This document shows, piece after piece, positions 33,990 through 45,846 of a DNA stretch of 64,000 nucleotides. Every line of letters begins with the position of its first letter. Positions within the stretch are counted from its first letter, which is position 1. The stretch is taken from NCBI GenBank assembly GCA_963693315.1, contig OY856188.1:220614263-220678262 (forward strand), written 5' to 3'. The position numbers and the translations under genes are program-made. Source of the stretch: Diogma glabrata (lineage: Eukaryota > Arthropoda > Insecta > Diptera > Cylindrotomidae). The notes below the pieces were generated by a model. It did no database searches. It worked only from the letters and a program-made list of their open reading frames with translations, and was not told the DNA's origin.

Positions 33990-34798
33990 AATACACGCCA
34001 CCGATTGTAAACCTTGTAAATCAAAATTATTTGAAATCCAAGAATCATTATTGCATATTAACATTTATAGATAGATTCATTTAATAATTATTTAATAAAT
34101 CATTTATTGTTCTATTTGAACTTTACCCCATTGATAATCTTAGCAAATTTTTAGTACTTAAAAAAAACTATCGTTTATCTGTCGTCAATTAAATTAATTA
34201 ATTCTAAGCTTGTTAATATTTATAATCTTTTATTTTTATTTTTGCAGCTCAAATTTTCTACGAAATACATTATTGCGTATGTAGTGAAAAACAGAAGCTT
34301 CAGATAACATTTGATCTGCCAATTTTTTCCTTATCAAATTTTTATTTGTAAACCTTGGTTTTTTCAACATCTGGAACTGATTCTATCATAATTTGTTCTT
34401 TCACTAAAATAGATGTCGATTTGTTAGTTTTTTGTTCAAGAAAGGTGTTGCTCGTTAGTTAACAAGCCGGTCTAAACAATACACAACACGTAAAAGTGGT
34501 TCCGTTGGGACACAACTGATTTTCCTACACAAAACTTGTACTCATTTGTTTTTTGTGTATTTAATAAACATATAACCTAATCAATCAAAAATGCAAAACT
34601 AAATAAAATGTAATGAAGATCGTTTGATAGTTTTTGTAACATGTAGAATCTTTAGCTATTTTAACAAAACCACCCATTTTTTAATGTCGATGAACTCGTA
34701 AAACATATTTTCTTATTATTAATCTAACATCAAGTTATCCAAGTGTCAATATTAATATCTTTTGTTTTATTATGTTTTTAAGAACTATTAAAACTAAT
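33990..34798 (+). promoter_or_regulatory. upstream region of the lipase gene
   Basis: AT-rich, without TE signatures. A pyrimidine-rich tract ending TTTTTATTTTTGCAG at 34234-34248 could be the acceptor of a 5' UTR exon. No core promoter can be fixed by eye. Confidence 0.3.
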
Positions 34799-37700
34799 AT
34801 GGGTCAAAACATAAAGTTATCATCAATCTTAGTTTTAATGTTTTTAACTCAAATAAGTCATCAACAATTGTTTGATAATTTATTTTCACAAATTCTGTCA
34901 TCAACGTTAAACGCAGACAGTAGAGAAGGAAGATTCGATGAAGATATATTTAGTACAACACCAAGAACTAGTAGTAGCAGTAGTACCAAGAGTCCGATTA
35001 AGAAAACAGCACAATCAAACTCAATAGAATTTTTTAATCCACTAACGTGGTTTACAAGCACTTCAAAAGAAGAGCCAGAAATATATAATCCTGATACAGA
35101 TTTAACAACAGTGAGAGAAAAGGACCTTAAAAAAACGAAACAACTCCATAATAAAATTTATTAACTTTCAGCCCGAGATTGCAATCAGGCATGGATATTC
35201 TGCAGAAACGCATACAGTTCGAACAGATGATGGATATCTTTTAACGATGCATCGAATTCCTTGTGGCCGTGTTGGATGTTTGCCCAATCGACGTGGTGAT
35301 GGTCAAACAGTTTTTCTACAACACGGATTATTATCTAGTTCAGCTGATTGGTTGTTAAGTGGTCCTGACCGTTCTTTAGCGTTTATATTAGCCGATATGG
35401 GTTATGATGTGTGGCTAGGAAATGCAAGAGGAAACACATATTCCAGAAAACATGTAGATTTGAGTAATGAAGATACAAAATTTTGGAATTTCAGTTGGCA
35501 TGAAATGGCAGTACTAGATGTTCCTGCTGAAATTGATTATATTTATTCAATCAAAGGTGAGTAAGATAGATATTCCCTAAAAAATTTAATCTAAATATCA
35601 ATTTTTTCAAATTCTAGGCTATGATCACCTTATAAACGAAACCACTGGACAAGGTAATTTAATATATATCGGACACTCAATGGGTACAACAATGGCATTT
35701 GCTTTACTTTCATCACGACCTGAATACAATTTTAAAATAAAAGCTATATTTGCAATGGCACCAGTTGCCTTCATGACAAATGTAAAATCTCCGATCCGAC
35801 TATTAGCACCATTTTCCAAAGATATTGAGGTAATTTCAAATTAATTTTATAAATTTAAAAAAACGATTTTATTAAATATCACAAACATAAAAAAAAATTT
35901 AGCTGCCATTGCGATATCTTAGTCTACGTTTTCGGGCCCCTACTTGGGTAGATAGTGTTACAAATAATGTTTTTAGAAACACACTTGTTCAAATGTCGGT
36001 GAGTTACGAATACATATTTTAGACAAATGACTACTTGTTGTTATTGGATATTGGATGCAACATTACAAACAACGTATTTGCCGAGACTAATAATTTATGG
36101 TCGAAATATTACGACCTAATTGGAAACTGTAAATAATTTTTAAATTTTTTAAGCTTATAGACCTTAACTTGGGTTTTTAGTTAAATAAGTTTTTGAACAT
36201 TCTATAGCAAGATGTTTGAAATTTAGAATTGTCGGGAGTTGTTTTTTATACGAAATTATATTTTTAATATAGAGTTTTTATGGCATGAAAACTTTCAATT
36301 AAATAACTTATTGGTTTTGGCGCATCTTCCGGTTGTTGAATATGCTTTCCTTGTAAAGATATTTCGTATTCTAAAAATAAACACAGCAAAGCAAAACCCA
36401 ACAACACAATAGTGTACTGTATAACCATACCAAAATGAGTCTCATTTATCACCGGTATGAAAATTTACAATAGGATATAGGAGTGAAAAATGTTCATTTG
36501 CACTAGTTAAAGTATATACTATGGCATTTAATTAATATGAAAAAACGTATTTTAATTTGTGCGATACATCGCCTTTTCGCACAGATATAAATTTTTCTTG
36601 TACAATTTTATTTCTGTTAATTTGCTTGACATCACAAAATAATTACGAAAGAACTACTTTTCGTATTTATAAATAAAACTTGAAAATATTTGATTTATAA
36701 AAATTAAAATAAGTTATTTTAATTTTCAGAAGTAATTTCCCAATAACAGTGTTAATTCGAAGTGATTTGTTTGCTCAAATTTCGAAAACAAGTGGATTGA
36801 TCGACTGGAATTTTTCAAAAAGTTATGAAAATTTATCACCGATAGAGGGAACTCCGTTTAGAAAACAGCTTGCCAACTTAACTATATAATTGAAACAATT
36901 ATCTTTAAACTAAACATTTAAAGACATTTATTAATTTGTAACTCTATTAATTCATATTTCTGTACAAAAAAAAATAAAATATTCAGGATAATTGCCCTAG
37001 GAAAATTGTCAATGTGATTGGTCAAATTCAAGGAAATCATTATGTTTTAAAGAATTTCATTGGATTAAATTCAAATGAAAATAAAGCAAAACATTTTCAT
37101 TTAGAAGTTTATGAAACAGCGAGAATATTAGATTATACATCGAGGGAGAGAAGTGCATGTTTTTCGCCCGATGTGTGTTTGGAACCCGAGGGCCACATAT
37201 GACTAAGAGAGATGACATGCTCTGTGTATATAATTGTTTTGCACGACCACAATATAATTATGATATTAAAAACTAAAATCTAATCATTTGAAGACAACAA
37301 AAACTATTAATTTTAATTTTCATCATAGTAGGCGGTTTTGTTTGAATTTATCGTAAATATTTCTGTTTCTATTAAAATTATCGGGTAGCGAAATACGAAA
37401 TTTGACGTCCACGCCTGCCTGGGTAATGCCAACAGAATTAGTTTGGTGTATCAAAGACAAGCAGGGCAAACACTGCTTAGTCAATGACGCTACATCACGG
37501 CAAATTGGTGCCTTTTAACCAATGGGACCCAAGCGTCTGTTCTCCATGTTCTGTCTTGGATCAAGCGGCTCGCTATATAAACGTGTAAAAAGGTTGTTTC
37601 TGGTAACCTTAAGATAAGCAGAACGGACCCATTCACGACAATTTGGGTTGGGCCTAAGGTTAACACCCTAACCCCGGAAAAAACTATTTTGTTAAATTTG

Positions 37701-40700
37701 GATATCAGAGAAAGTATAACAGAACTGGACAAAACAACAGAATTTTACCTGGACGTTAAAAAGGACCAGACTACCGAATTGGAACGTGAAGTGTGCGCAG
37801 CCTGAGCGCTCCTGATGCTCTTATAAGTCTAGAAAGAGGCTGAGAGGTATAGGATGGATATCACAGCTCTGCAAGAAATTAGACAGCCAATAATCGGATT
37901 TGGATAGTCACTCTTTATACTGTAGTGGTCATCCTTCTCAAAGAAAATTTGGAACTGGTTTTCTTGTGGGTGCACGTATACAAGAAGCCGTAATGAAATT
38001 CGCGGTCAATGAGAGGATCTGCTATCTAAGGGTACGCGGTACATACAACAATATTTCTCTCATTGCCGTGCATGCACCTACTGAAGCTAAAACCATCGAC
38101 GAAAAGGATAATTTCTACATAGCACTGGAAGAGGTTATGAAACAAACACCAACACGTGACTTCATTATGGTTCTTGGTGACTTTAATGGGCAGGTTGGAA
38201 GAGATATCTCTTATGGAAATGTGGTGGGTCCCAACAGCTTGCATTTGAATTCGAATGACAATGGTGAGAGAATGACTGAGTTTGCATTATCAAATAATTT
38301 GAGAATTGCGGGGAAAGGTTCTTCCCTCATCGATCGATTCATAAGCAAACTTAGGTCTCACGAAATGGAAACACTCGTAATCAAATTGATCACGTGCTGG
38401 TAGCCACGTTTCTTTTCGAGTGTTCTGGATGTGCGATCCTTTAGAGGTGCATACATTGGAAGAGATCACTTCCTTTTATGTGCTAAAATAAGGTTCCACT
38501 TTCCAAATCCAGGCATTCCAAAGTTTAATCAACGGAAACGTTTTAACATCTCATCATTAAAGAATGCTGAAACAGAAGAGAGATATCAAAACCACATTAC
38601 TGAAACGTTGGAGAAATCAGAAACCATTAATGGAGACGTCGATAAGTCATGGTATTTACTCAGGGATGCTGTCTTAAGCGCTGCTTGGGGAATACTTGGA
38701 CGACCACAAAACCACTCCCAGAAGCCATGGATGGATCAAGCATGTCTTGACGCTATTCAATACAAAAGAGATTGCTATCTAAAATGTCTACAAGGACGCA
38801 ATACCAGGTCCACGAAGGAGAACTATAAACTGGCAAGGCAAGCCGTTACAAAGCTATGTAGACGAACGAAGAGAGAATGGTGGAAGAGAAAGCGTGAAGA
38901 GATTGAAAGCTTCAATAAGGAACATCAATCGAGTAACTTCTTTCAACAGGTTAAGAAAGGACCTCAAACTAGATGGACTGCTATTCAAAACGAAGATGGG
39001 GAGCTACAAGTAGACCTTAAAAATATTATTTGGGCCGCTTATTTTGAGAAACTTCTCAACTTAAGTGACCAGCAATAAGTCGGACGACGAGCAAAGCTTA
39101 TTCGTGCGTCAAAGGTACATGTAGACGAACCCACCAAAGAGGAATTCGATGCGGCGCTGTCAAAATTAAAATGCAATAAAGCACCTGGTATCGACGATAT
39201 AACATCCGAAATGATTGTACATGGTGGTAAAACTCTATCCTTAAGATTGTTTGAACTTGTTCAAATGATCTTTTGAGCTGAAACCATGCCACAGGAATGG
39301 AACTCAGCTATGCTGATACCAATCCATAAAAAGGTAATCGCTTACAATGTGCAAACTACATGGGAATTGCTCTACTCTGCACAGCATATAAGATCTTTTC
39401 CTACATTTTGCTATCCAAAATCAATCCTTTTGCTGAACAACTGTTTGGAGAATATCAGTGTGGTTTCTGGCAAGGCCGAGGTACCACCGATGCACTTTTC
39501 TCGATAAGGATGATTTTGGTAAAGTGTCGAGAGTTCAACATACCTGTGTACCAACTCTTCATTGATTTCAGGCAGGCCTACGACTCTCTCGAACGAGAGA
39601 CTTTATGGTCTGCTCTGGTGTCAATGGGAATCGCTGGTAAACTGGTATCACTATGCAAAATGACAGTACAGAACTCTCAATGCTGTGTACGAGTAGAGAA
39701 CGAAATATCAAAGTTTTTTAAAGTCGACTCCGGTTTAAGACAAGGTGATGCTATCTCTCCTATACTTTTTAATCTAGCCTTGGAATATGTGTGCCCCTAC
39801 TCAGGTAGGAACGATTAGCGACATATGAAGTTTGAATCATAGTGGCTTTGGCAGGGAGCAGGTACCAAAGGGGCCTCCAAAGTTTCGTGAAAGTATAAAA
39901 GGTGATTTTTTTATATATGCTTCGGGATAGTAGTAGAAGTCACGTCACCCATTGCCAGACACTTACTATCGTGGAAACCCCCTGCCAGACACTCTTAAAC
40001 TTTAAAGTTTAAGAGTGTCTGGCAGGGGGTTTCCATGATAGTAATGGGTGACGTGACTTCTAATACTATCCTGAAGAATATATAAAAAAATTAGCTTTTA
40101 TACTTTCACGAAACTTTGGAGGCCCCTTTGGTACCTGCTCCCTGCCAAAGCCACTATGATCCAAACTTCATATGTCCCTAATCGTTCCTACCTGAGTAGG
40201 GGGTATGCGCAGAAAAACTTTCAGCTTTTATAAAATAACGAAGGTCTGGCCGTCGCGGGCTCTAAATCTAAAACCACCTAACTATTCAATCATAATGTAC
40301 ATATATAAAACAAACCAATAATTTAGTGCCTAATATATTATAAAATGAAATAACCATTAACATAGGAAAAAAATTTATGTGCGACGAACCGAGGTTTCAG
40401 TTTTTTAAATAACAATTGAGCTAAATCTTTAGATATATGAGCCAATAAATGTAGAAATGTAAATAGCGGTTATAAAACAAAACAATTAGGTACATATATA
40501 CATAAAACAAACTTTTTAGCTTAGCAGGTCTTCAGATTCTTTGCTTATTTAAAAACACATTAACCTTTCTAACATATATTTAAATTGGTATTATTATAAA
40601 CTAATCCTGATTTTGTTTTTTAGATGATCATCAAGTTCTTTGGTGCGAATGAGTTTTTACCTCAAAGTAAAGTTTTAAAATTTCTTTCAAAATATGGTTG

Positions 40701-41221
40701 TGAGATGACCAATACCGAAAGATATATTTGTGAAAATACAATTTTCGTATTATGTGGTTTCGATAAAGCACAATACAATGCGGTTTGTTATATTTTTATA
40801 AATTTGAATAAATTCTGATTTAATAAAATTCCAGACATTAATGCCCGTTATATTAGGACATACTCCAGCCGGTACATCAACAAAAACCATGATTCACTAT
40901 GCACAGGAAATAAACGAACATGGAGCCTTTCAACATTTTGATTATGGAAAAGAAGAAAATGTCGAACGATACGGACAAGAAAATCCACCACCATATGATT
41001 TAGGAAATATCAATGTACCAATTGCATTATTTTACGCAACAAATGATTGGTTGGCGGGACCACAAGATGTTTCTTTATTATTTGATCGTTTGCATAAAAC
41101 ATCGGTTGGTATGTTTAGAGTGCCATTCGATCATTTCAACCATGTTGATTTTCTATGGGGAATAGATGCCCCAAAATTAATTTATAAACCAATTATTGAT
41201 CTGATGAATAGATATAGATAA
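34799..41221 (+). CDS. secreted acid/neutral lipase (lipase 3-like), 5 exons
   Basis: Exons 34799-35110, 35172-35556, 35618-35829, 40624-40782 and 40835-41221 join in frame to 484 codons. The protein belongs to the animal gastric/lysosomal acid lipase family (alpha/beta hydrolases that cleave triglycerides or cholesteryl esters). It opens with a signal peptide (SSILVLMFLTQISHQQ). A Ser/Thr-rich linker of about 60 residues follows, which is longer than usual; then PEIAIRHGYSAETHTVRTDD, the oxyanion FLQHGLLSSSADWL, DVWLGNARGNTYSR, and the nucleophile elbow GHSMGT. Asp (YATNDWLAGPQDV) and His (FDHFNHVDFLWG) complete the triad. Introns are 61, 61, 4794 and 52 bp with GT..AG ends. An ATG at 34772 is also in frame; I chose 34799 because the hydrophobic segment then lies at the N-terminus. 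Confidence 0.92.
35903..37203 (+). pseudogene. unidentified coding-like fragments inside the lipase intron
   Basis: Three stretches look like exons. 35903-36000 reads LPLRYLSLRFRAPTWVDSVT and on to VQMS, between an AG acceptor and a GTGAGT donor. 36730-36880 reads FPITVLIRSDLFAQISKTSG, then LIDWNFSKSYENLSPIEGTP, after TTTTCAG. 36987-37202 reads VNVIGQIQGNHYVLKNFIG, then FHLEVYETARILDY, after ATTCAG and ends at a stop. None resembles lipase, and I do not recognise the protein. The second lacks a clear donor. They may be the remains of another gene inserted or duplicated here. Confidence 0.4.
37390..40290 (+). pseudogene. LINE (RTE/L1-type endonuclease and RT), broken
   Basis: Endonuclease pieces: a broken TWNV...LRGIGWDITALQEIR start (37775-37900), GTGFLVGARIQEAVMKFAV, FIMVLGDFNGQVGRD (D and N of the catalytic core) to 38403. 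The middle domain (38431-39078) has WMDQACLDAIQYKRDCYLK. Then KCNKAPGIDDITSEM (39170-39215) and RT motifs LFIDFRQAYDSLE and GLRQGDAISPILFNLALEYV (39560-39795). The YADD box is missing: a fold-back is inserted after LEYV and the frame continues only a little to about 40290. At least four frameshifts. The clade is uncertain. Confidence 0.75.
39794..40202. repeat. 409 bp near-perfect fold-back inserted in the LINE
   Basis: Arms 39794-40003 and 40004-40202 are complements over about 200 bp, with few mismatches and no spacer; the centre is CTTAAACTTTAAAGTTTAAG. The ends are CCCCTACTCAGGTAGG / CCTACCTGAGTAGGGG. It interrupts the LINE codons right after LEYV. Flanks ATATGTGTG and GTATGCGCA are weakly similar 9-mers. 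Confidence 0.9.
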
Positions 41222-41385
41222 ATATAAGAGAAAAATTTTGATAATTTGGAAATGAATTTGAATGTAAATTTAATTATTTTTTATTGGAATCAATTCTATG
41301 ATAACATGACAAATATAGCTTTAATTATTTTGTAAATTTGTTTTCACTTATTTAGTTTTGATCTAAGGAGTTAGGAAATTTACCA

Positions 41386-41391
41386 AATAAA
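41386..41391 (+). other. polyadenylation signal of the lipase gene
   Basis: AATAAA 165 bases after the stop codon, in a plain AT-rich 3' UTR. Confidence 0.6.
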
Positions 41392-41424
41392 ATGGTAAGA
41401 GTCCATAACAATTTTACTATTACC

Positions 41425-41805
41425 AAGTTTATACCACCGATAGTTTAATAGAATAATAGTTTTTTGCTATTAAACTATCGATTCATTGGGCGTTTATACC
41501 ACAAAATAGTATTATTCTATCCGTGGTATAAACGCTCAGAATAATATTGACAGATAGAATACGGCTAACGTATTTCAAATTTGAATATAAAATCTTATCA
41601 ATCGAAAAGTATTTCAACAAAAAATTATAAAACTAATATTAATTTAAAATTAAAACTAAATTTTGATTGATTTTCATGTTGCACATTTTTACAATCGCAT
41701 GAAATTGTCTTTTACATTTAACGTTTTGACCGTTACTATTCTATCCGTTTACAGTTTACACCATAATAGTTTAATAGCTATTTGCTATTATTCTATTAGT
41801 AGGGG
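41425..41805. repeat. cluster of short inverted repeats
   Basis: GATAGTTTAATAG and CTATTAAACTATC (41443-41486), GCGTTTATACCAC and GTGGTATAAACGC (41491-41536), and a further GTTTACACCATAATAGTTTA at 41752 suggest a decayed fold-back element downstream of the lipase gene. A GC-rich end (TAGGGGTATCCCGTGGGC) follows at 41802. Confidence 0.55.
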
Positions 41806-42333
41806 TATCCCGTGGGCTGCGCCCCTCCCCTCCTCCCTCGAAAGCCAATACGTCTTTGCCTTTTCATCTGGCTTTGATACAATTACTAAGTACTATCCAT
41901 CATAATCCAGCCTCTTCTAATCTATTCTGTGTGCACCTGCTGCTTAACTATAATTCTACAAAAAAACCATCGTGAAGTGTACATACTATAAATATTTATA
42001 CGATCAATCACAAATGGCTGGAAATAATAATATGTATTAAGAAAATATTGAAATAGCAGCTTTTGTTTTTCGTTAGTTTATTTACAGAAAATGAAACTAT
42101 GCAAAAATAATGATGGAAAACAAACTATCTGTCATATAAATAATTAATTTTCTTATTAATATCGAAATGATATAAATAATAAATTTGAACGAAATGGCTG
42201 AAAGACTACATTATCGAAAAATTTAAATGCCGTAAATGGAATTTTTATGAATAAAAAGGAATAATTTTTATTTGGAAGGGTTTTTTGTGAACAATTAAGC
42301 TTAAGTACTTATTGGAAGTCACTTGAATTTTGC
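41806..42333. other. no gene seen
   Basis: Short GC-rich patch GGGCTGCGCCCCTCCCCTCC at 41815-41840, then AT-rich DNA without recognisable features. Confidence 0.35.
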
Positions 42334-42742
42334 AATTCGAAATAACTTCATTTTCTCTAAAATTCCTTTAGAAAAATTTTTTGTGTTTCGTGCCAGGATT
42401 CGAACTCACATCCATCAGCCACAGCGTCGATGACGTACCATCTTTTAATTTTCATGTTCAGATAATTTCTAAATTGAAACTTCATCATTTTTCATATTTA
42501 CTTAAGTTGAATCTTTCATCTATGATTACATATTGGAAATGGCATTTCTTTGGGATTTTTTGTATTAAATATCTAAATATTACGATGTATGAATTCATAG
42601 GATGAGAGAATATTTCGTCAACACTTAAGTCAACATTCTAATCAACATCCTAAGTCACGAGTGTAAAGTCGTTATGGCACAAAACACAAAAAAATTTTCT
42701 AAAGGAATTTTAGAGAAAATGAAAAGTTATTTCGAATTCGAA
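42334..42742. mobile_element. MITE with about 58 bp TIRs and a tRNA-like box B
   Basis: The left end TTCGAAATAACTTCATTTTC, then TCTAAAATTCCTTTAGAAAA and TTTTGTGTTTCGTGCC, is repeated inverted at 42677-42742. Just inside the left TIR, the minus strand reads GTGAGTTCGAATCCTGGCAC, a good RNA polymerase III box B with the last bases of a T arm. A full tRNA fold is not present. Confidence 0.72.
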
Positions 42743-43010
42743 TTTCGAATATAGCAAGTTTTTACCTATATAGGTTCAAAAGCAAAATTAAAACATATTA
42801 CATATATTTTGACTAATTGAATTGAAAAAAAACAGATTTAATTAAAACAACAACAAAATCTATAAATAAAAAAATCCCCCCTCTAAATTTTATTAAAACA
42901 ATAACAAAAACTACAAATAAAATGAAAAAAAAAAAACAATAAAAAATGTACTACGTCATCAGCGTTACGACCGTATAGAGGAATAGACTCACGGCTATTA
43001 TATTATAGAT

Positions 43011-45178
43011 CAGAGATGGCCAAGCTTCACTACACGTGGAGCCGCAGTACAATAATCTCTCGTTACGAGAGCCAACATAAAAAATAAAAAATTTCAAAAG
43101 TATCAGTTGTTTGGAAATATTTATTTTATTGAAAACCAAATATGTACTTATGGTTAAAAATCCATTCAAATACATATTTAAATTTTGTTACATGACATGC
43201 TTGCTGGTAGATGGCATGTTTGTTTGTAACTTGGCCGTGAATTTTCTGAAATCTGGTTCATAGTTTGTTAGCGCAGTATGAAAAAATTCCATTAAATGCT
43301 CATTTGTAAGTTGGTTTGATTTTATAAACTTCATTGTTGAAAAAAGTGTTTCACAACAATATGTTGTACCGAATATGGACAGTAATCCGGCAGCAGCTTT
43401 TTTCAAATTGGGGTACTTTGATTGAGACACTAGTTTCCGAAACTCATTTGGAGATTGTGGTGCATTTGGCTTTGTGATGCATTTTAAGAATGTGATCTTC
43501 CTGTAGCTCTAGTAATTCCATTTCTCCTGAGGCACTGTCATTCAAAAGATAACAAGGAATCGATGAGCCCTCGTTAATAATGTCAATCTCGAATGGATTT
43601 ACAAGTAAATTAAGAGAAATATTTAAAATAATTTGGATGATTAAATCGCATATGAAAATCTTTCAATAATTCTGCTAATTTACTGTCGTATTCACTCAGT
43701 TTGTTATCATTAATTTTAGATAGTATGTTCTTCAGACGAGGAAAGTGGTTGAACACTTTTGTTGTTAAATCTCGTTGAAAAAGTTGGATTTTTTTCATAA
43801 AACTCAGAATCGTTTGAATAATATCAGTAATAACTTTATCTTTTCCTTCACTGAAAAAAATATGTCCTATTTCCAATCGAAATGCAATTGTCTCAACCTC
43901 ACCGTGCGGTCACATATGGCGAATCAAACTACGAAATTGCTTCAACAACTCTACAATTATAAATCGATGAAGTTGAGACAATCACACGAAATATTTATGT
44001 GAAAATAAAATATAGTTCAAATAATCTGAAATACTTAAACTTTAAAATGAAAAATTCATGATATAAGGCCAAAGAAAATTTTTATCAGGGAAATAGTTAT
44101 TATTTTTATTCAACTACTGTTATATTGGATATAACACTTTATATTTTAAATAAACCTCATTCTGTTGTTAGGAAAATGTTATCGTGTAGTTGTCCCAATC
44201 ACAGTGAAATTGTTTGCAAATAATTTTTCTTTGCATGAATAATAAACTGCCAACTTCGAGATGAGGTTGTCATGAACTTCAATTTTTTTTTCAGTGTTGT
44301 AATGCTAGGTTGAGGGATTGCAGATGCTCCATTATATCAGTCAAAAACATACAGTCATTAATCCATTCATCATCCTTTAATTCCAGATAGTGTTTTTCTT
44401 TTCCTTCGAGAAAATTTCTGATATGTTCCATTAAATCAATGAAATCACCGTTTGTTTCTTGCAATTTCCTTATGTTTTTAAATTCGTTATTATGGTCAAT
44501 TATTCATTTTTTTGGTTTAGGCCATAGGGCAATATCTTACTGTAGTAGATGTAGAAGCGATTGAGGTAGCATATGTCGGATTTGCAAGTGTATTTTAATT
44601 CTATTTAATTATGAACTTATTCATTTTTTAAATGGAATATTAAAGGTTACATTAAATTTAACGTCGGCAAATTGCCTAAAGATAAAATATCAAAAATATT
44701 GTTTATAAAAAAATTGCAGAAAAAGATAATCATAGAAAAACAAACGAATCGAAAAGGAAAGACTTTTGATTTTGAGAAAGATTTTTGTGCATTAATTTGA
44801 GAAAAATACAGGTGATTTTATTTTTAGTCCACTAGAATATGTTAAACGTATAACCTTAAATAATAAAATTAGTTAAACTTATTTATAACAGCGGATTATA
44901 AACTTGATTCGCGAAGTAAAGTAGTATCAAACTAAAACAAAGCCGCAAAAAACTCTAACAGTAGTAAATTCGACAGGACGGACCTAAATATTATAATATG
45001 ATTGTATTAAATCATATTATATTAAACAGCATTATAAATTATATGTATTACTTCTAATTTTGTTACAATTTTTATGAATTATTAAATATTATTTAATTTT
45101 TTCATTTCTTTTCGAGAGCCGCATTTATTCTTTCAAAGAGCCGCATGCGGCTCGCGAGCCGCGGTTTGGCCATGTGTG
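43011..45178 (-). mobile_element. hAT transposon with perfect 8 bp TSD
   Basis: Ends CAGAGATGGCCAAGC and, inverted, CACACATGGCCAAACC. TTATAGAT flanks both sides exactly (43003-43010, 45179-45186). Subterminal words AGAGCCGC and CGGCTCGCGAGCC are abundant near the right end. Transposase pieces read on the minus strand. SPIN/Charlie-like TIRs by family knowledge. Confidence 0.88.
43188..44480 (-). pseudogene. hAT transposase, C-terminal half, frameshifted
   Basis: The last piece (43188-43430) reads YPNLKKAAAGLLSIFGTTYC, then ETLFSTMKFIKSNQLTNEHL and ALTNYEPDF, the hAT C-terminal dimerisation domain. An upstream piece (43610-43876) has MEIGHIFFSEGKDKVITDII and DFHMRF. Further upstream (44270-44450) another frame gives sequence of the type found before it in ZBED/GTF2IRD2-like hAT proteins. 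Stops and shifts separate all three; the DNA-binding and catalytic N-terminal half is not recognisable. Confidence 0.78.
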
Positions 45179-45186
45179 TTATAGAT

Positions 45187-45513
45187 AATAGATACTACCA
45201 TGGTGTAAACTTATGTCGTGTTCTTTGGCTTGATCGAAAAAAGATTGATTTATCTGCTTGCCAACGAACAGTATAAAATAAATCAGTCTACTTTTGTAAA
45301 TGTAGTACTAAATTGTTTTGACTTTATGTTCTATCAGTTGATATGTTTGGTTATGTTTACATTTGAAAATGATAGATTTTACGTTTTATCATTTTATTTG
45401 TAATAACTTTGATATTAATTAGTAATTTAAATAATTTAAATAATAATAAATTATTTTTAAACAAAATAATGATAATAATTTAAATGGCGGGTTTTTTTTG
45501 TTTACATAAATTT
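45187..45513. other. no gene seen
   Basis: Short AT-rich stretch between the hAT target duplication and the gypsy target duplication. Confidence 0.4.
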
Positions 45514-45517
45514 GACA

Positions 45518-45819
45518 TATAATCGCAACTTTGATTATTAATTTTAGTAACTTTAATGCGGTTTGTCAGGATGAAATTAAAGTAAATAAAACTATTTAAA
45601 ATATACTTTCGACGATTCAGTTTATTATACATGTGTTTTATCTTCGATGTCAAAAACAAAAGTAACAATGGCTACTCTAATGAAAAAAAGTATATCTACT
45701 CTAATGCGTTCATCTCTTTCATACTTTACGTTAAAACAATTATGAACAAAATTATAAGAGATGGCGCGGAACTAAAAGAAAAATATAATTTCATTCATGT
45801 GTTCGTTTTATATGTTATA
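45518..45819 (-). repeat. 3' LTR of Mdg3-like element
   Basis: 302 bp; on the minus strand it starts TATAACATATAAAACG and ends GTTGCGATTATA. The minus-strand purine run AGGAAGGCCGAA just upstream (45820-45831) is the likely polypurine tract. Confidence 0.92.
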
Positions 45820-45846
45820 TTCGGCCTTCCTGACTAAAGACTGTCC

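Larger units (their letters stand above)
35830..40623 (+). other. lipase intron 3, enlarged by insertions
   Basis: Donor GAG|GTAATT and acceptor TTTTTTAG|ATG join ...SKDIE to MIIKFFGANEFLP, as expected for the family. The intron holds coding-like fragments (35903-37203), a LINE (37390-40290) and a fold-back (39794-40202), all on the sense strand or symmetrical. Confidence 0.85.

Noticed and set aside
36016..36130. LLLLDIGCNITNNVFAE as a TatD nuclease start
   Set aside because: Match limited to a few residues, and no downstream TatD motifs occur.
36264..36452. Minus-strand frame with an N-terminal hydrophobic segment in the lipase intron
   Set aside because: Only 62 codons, no neighbouring exon found; kept as a remark under the intron fragments only.
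42381..42460. tRNA gene on the minus strand
   Set aside because: Only a box B and part of a T arm; no acceptor stem, anticodon arm or clear box A.
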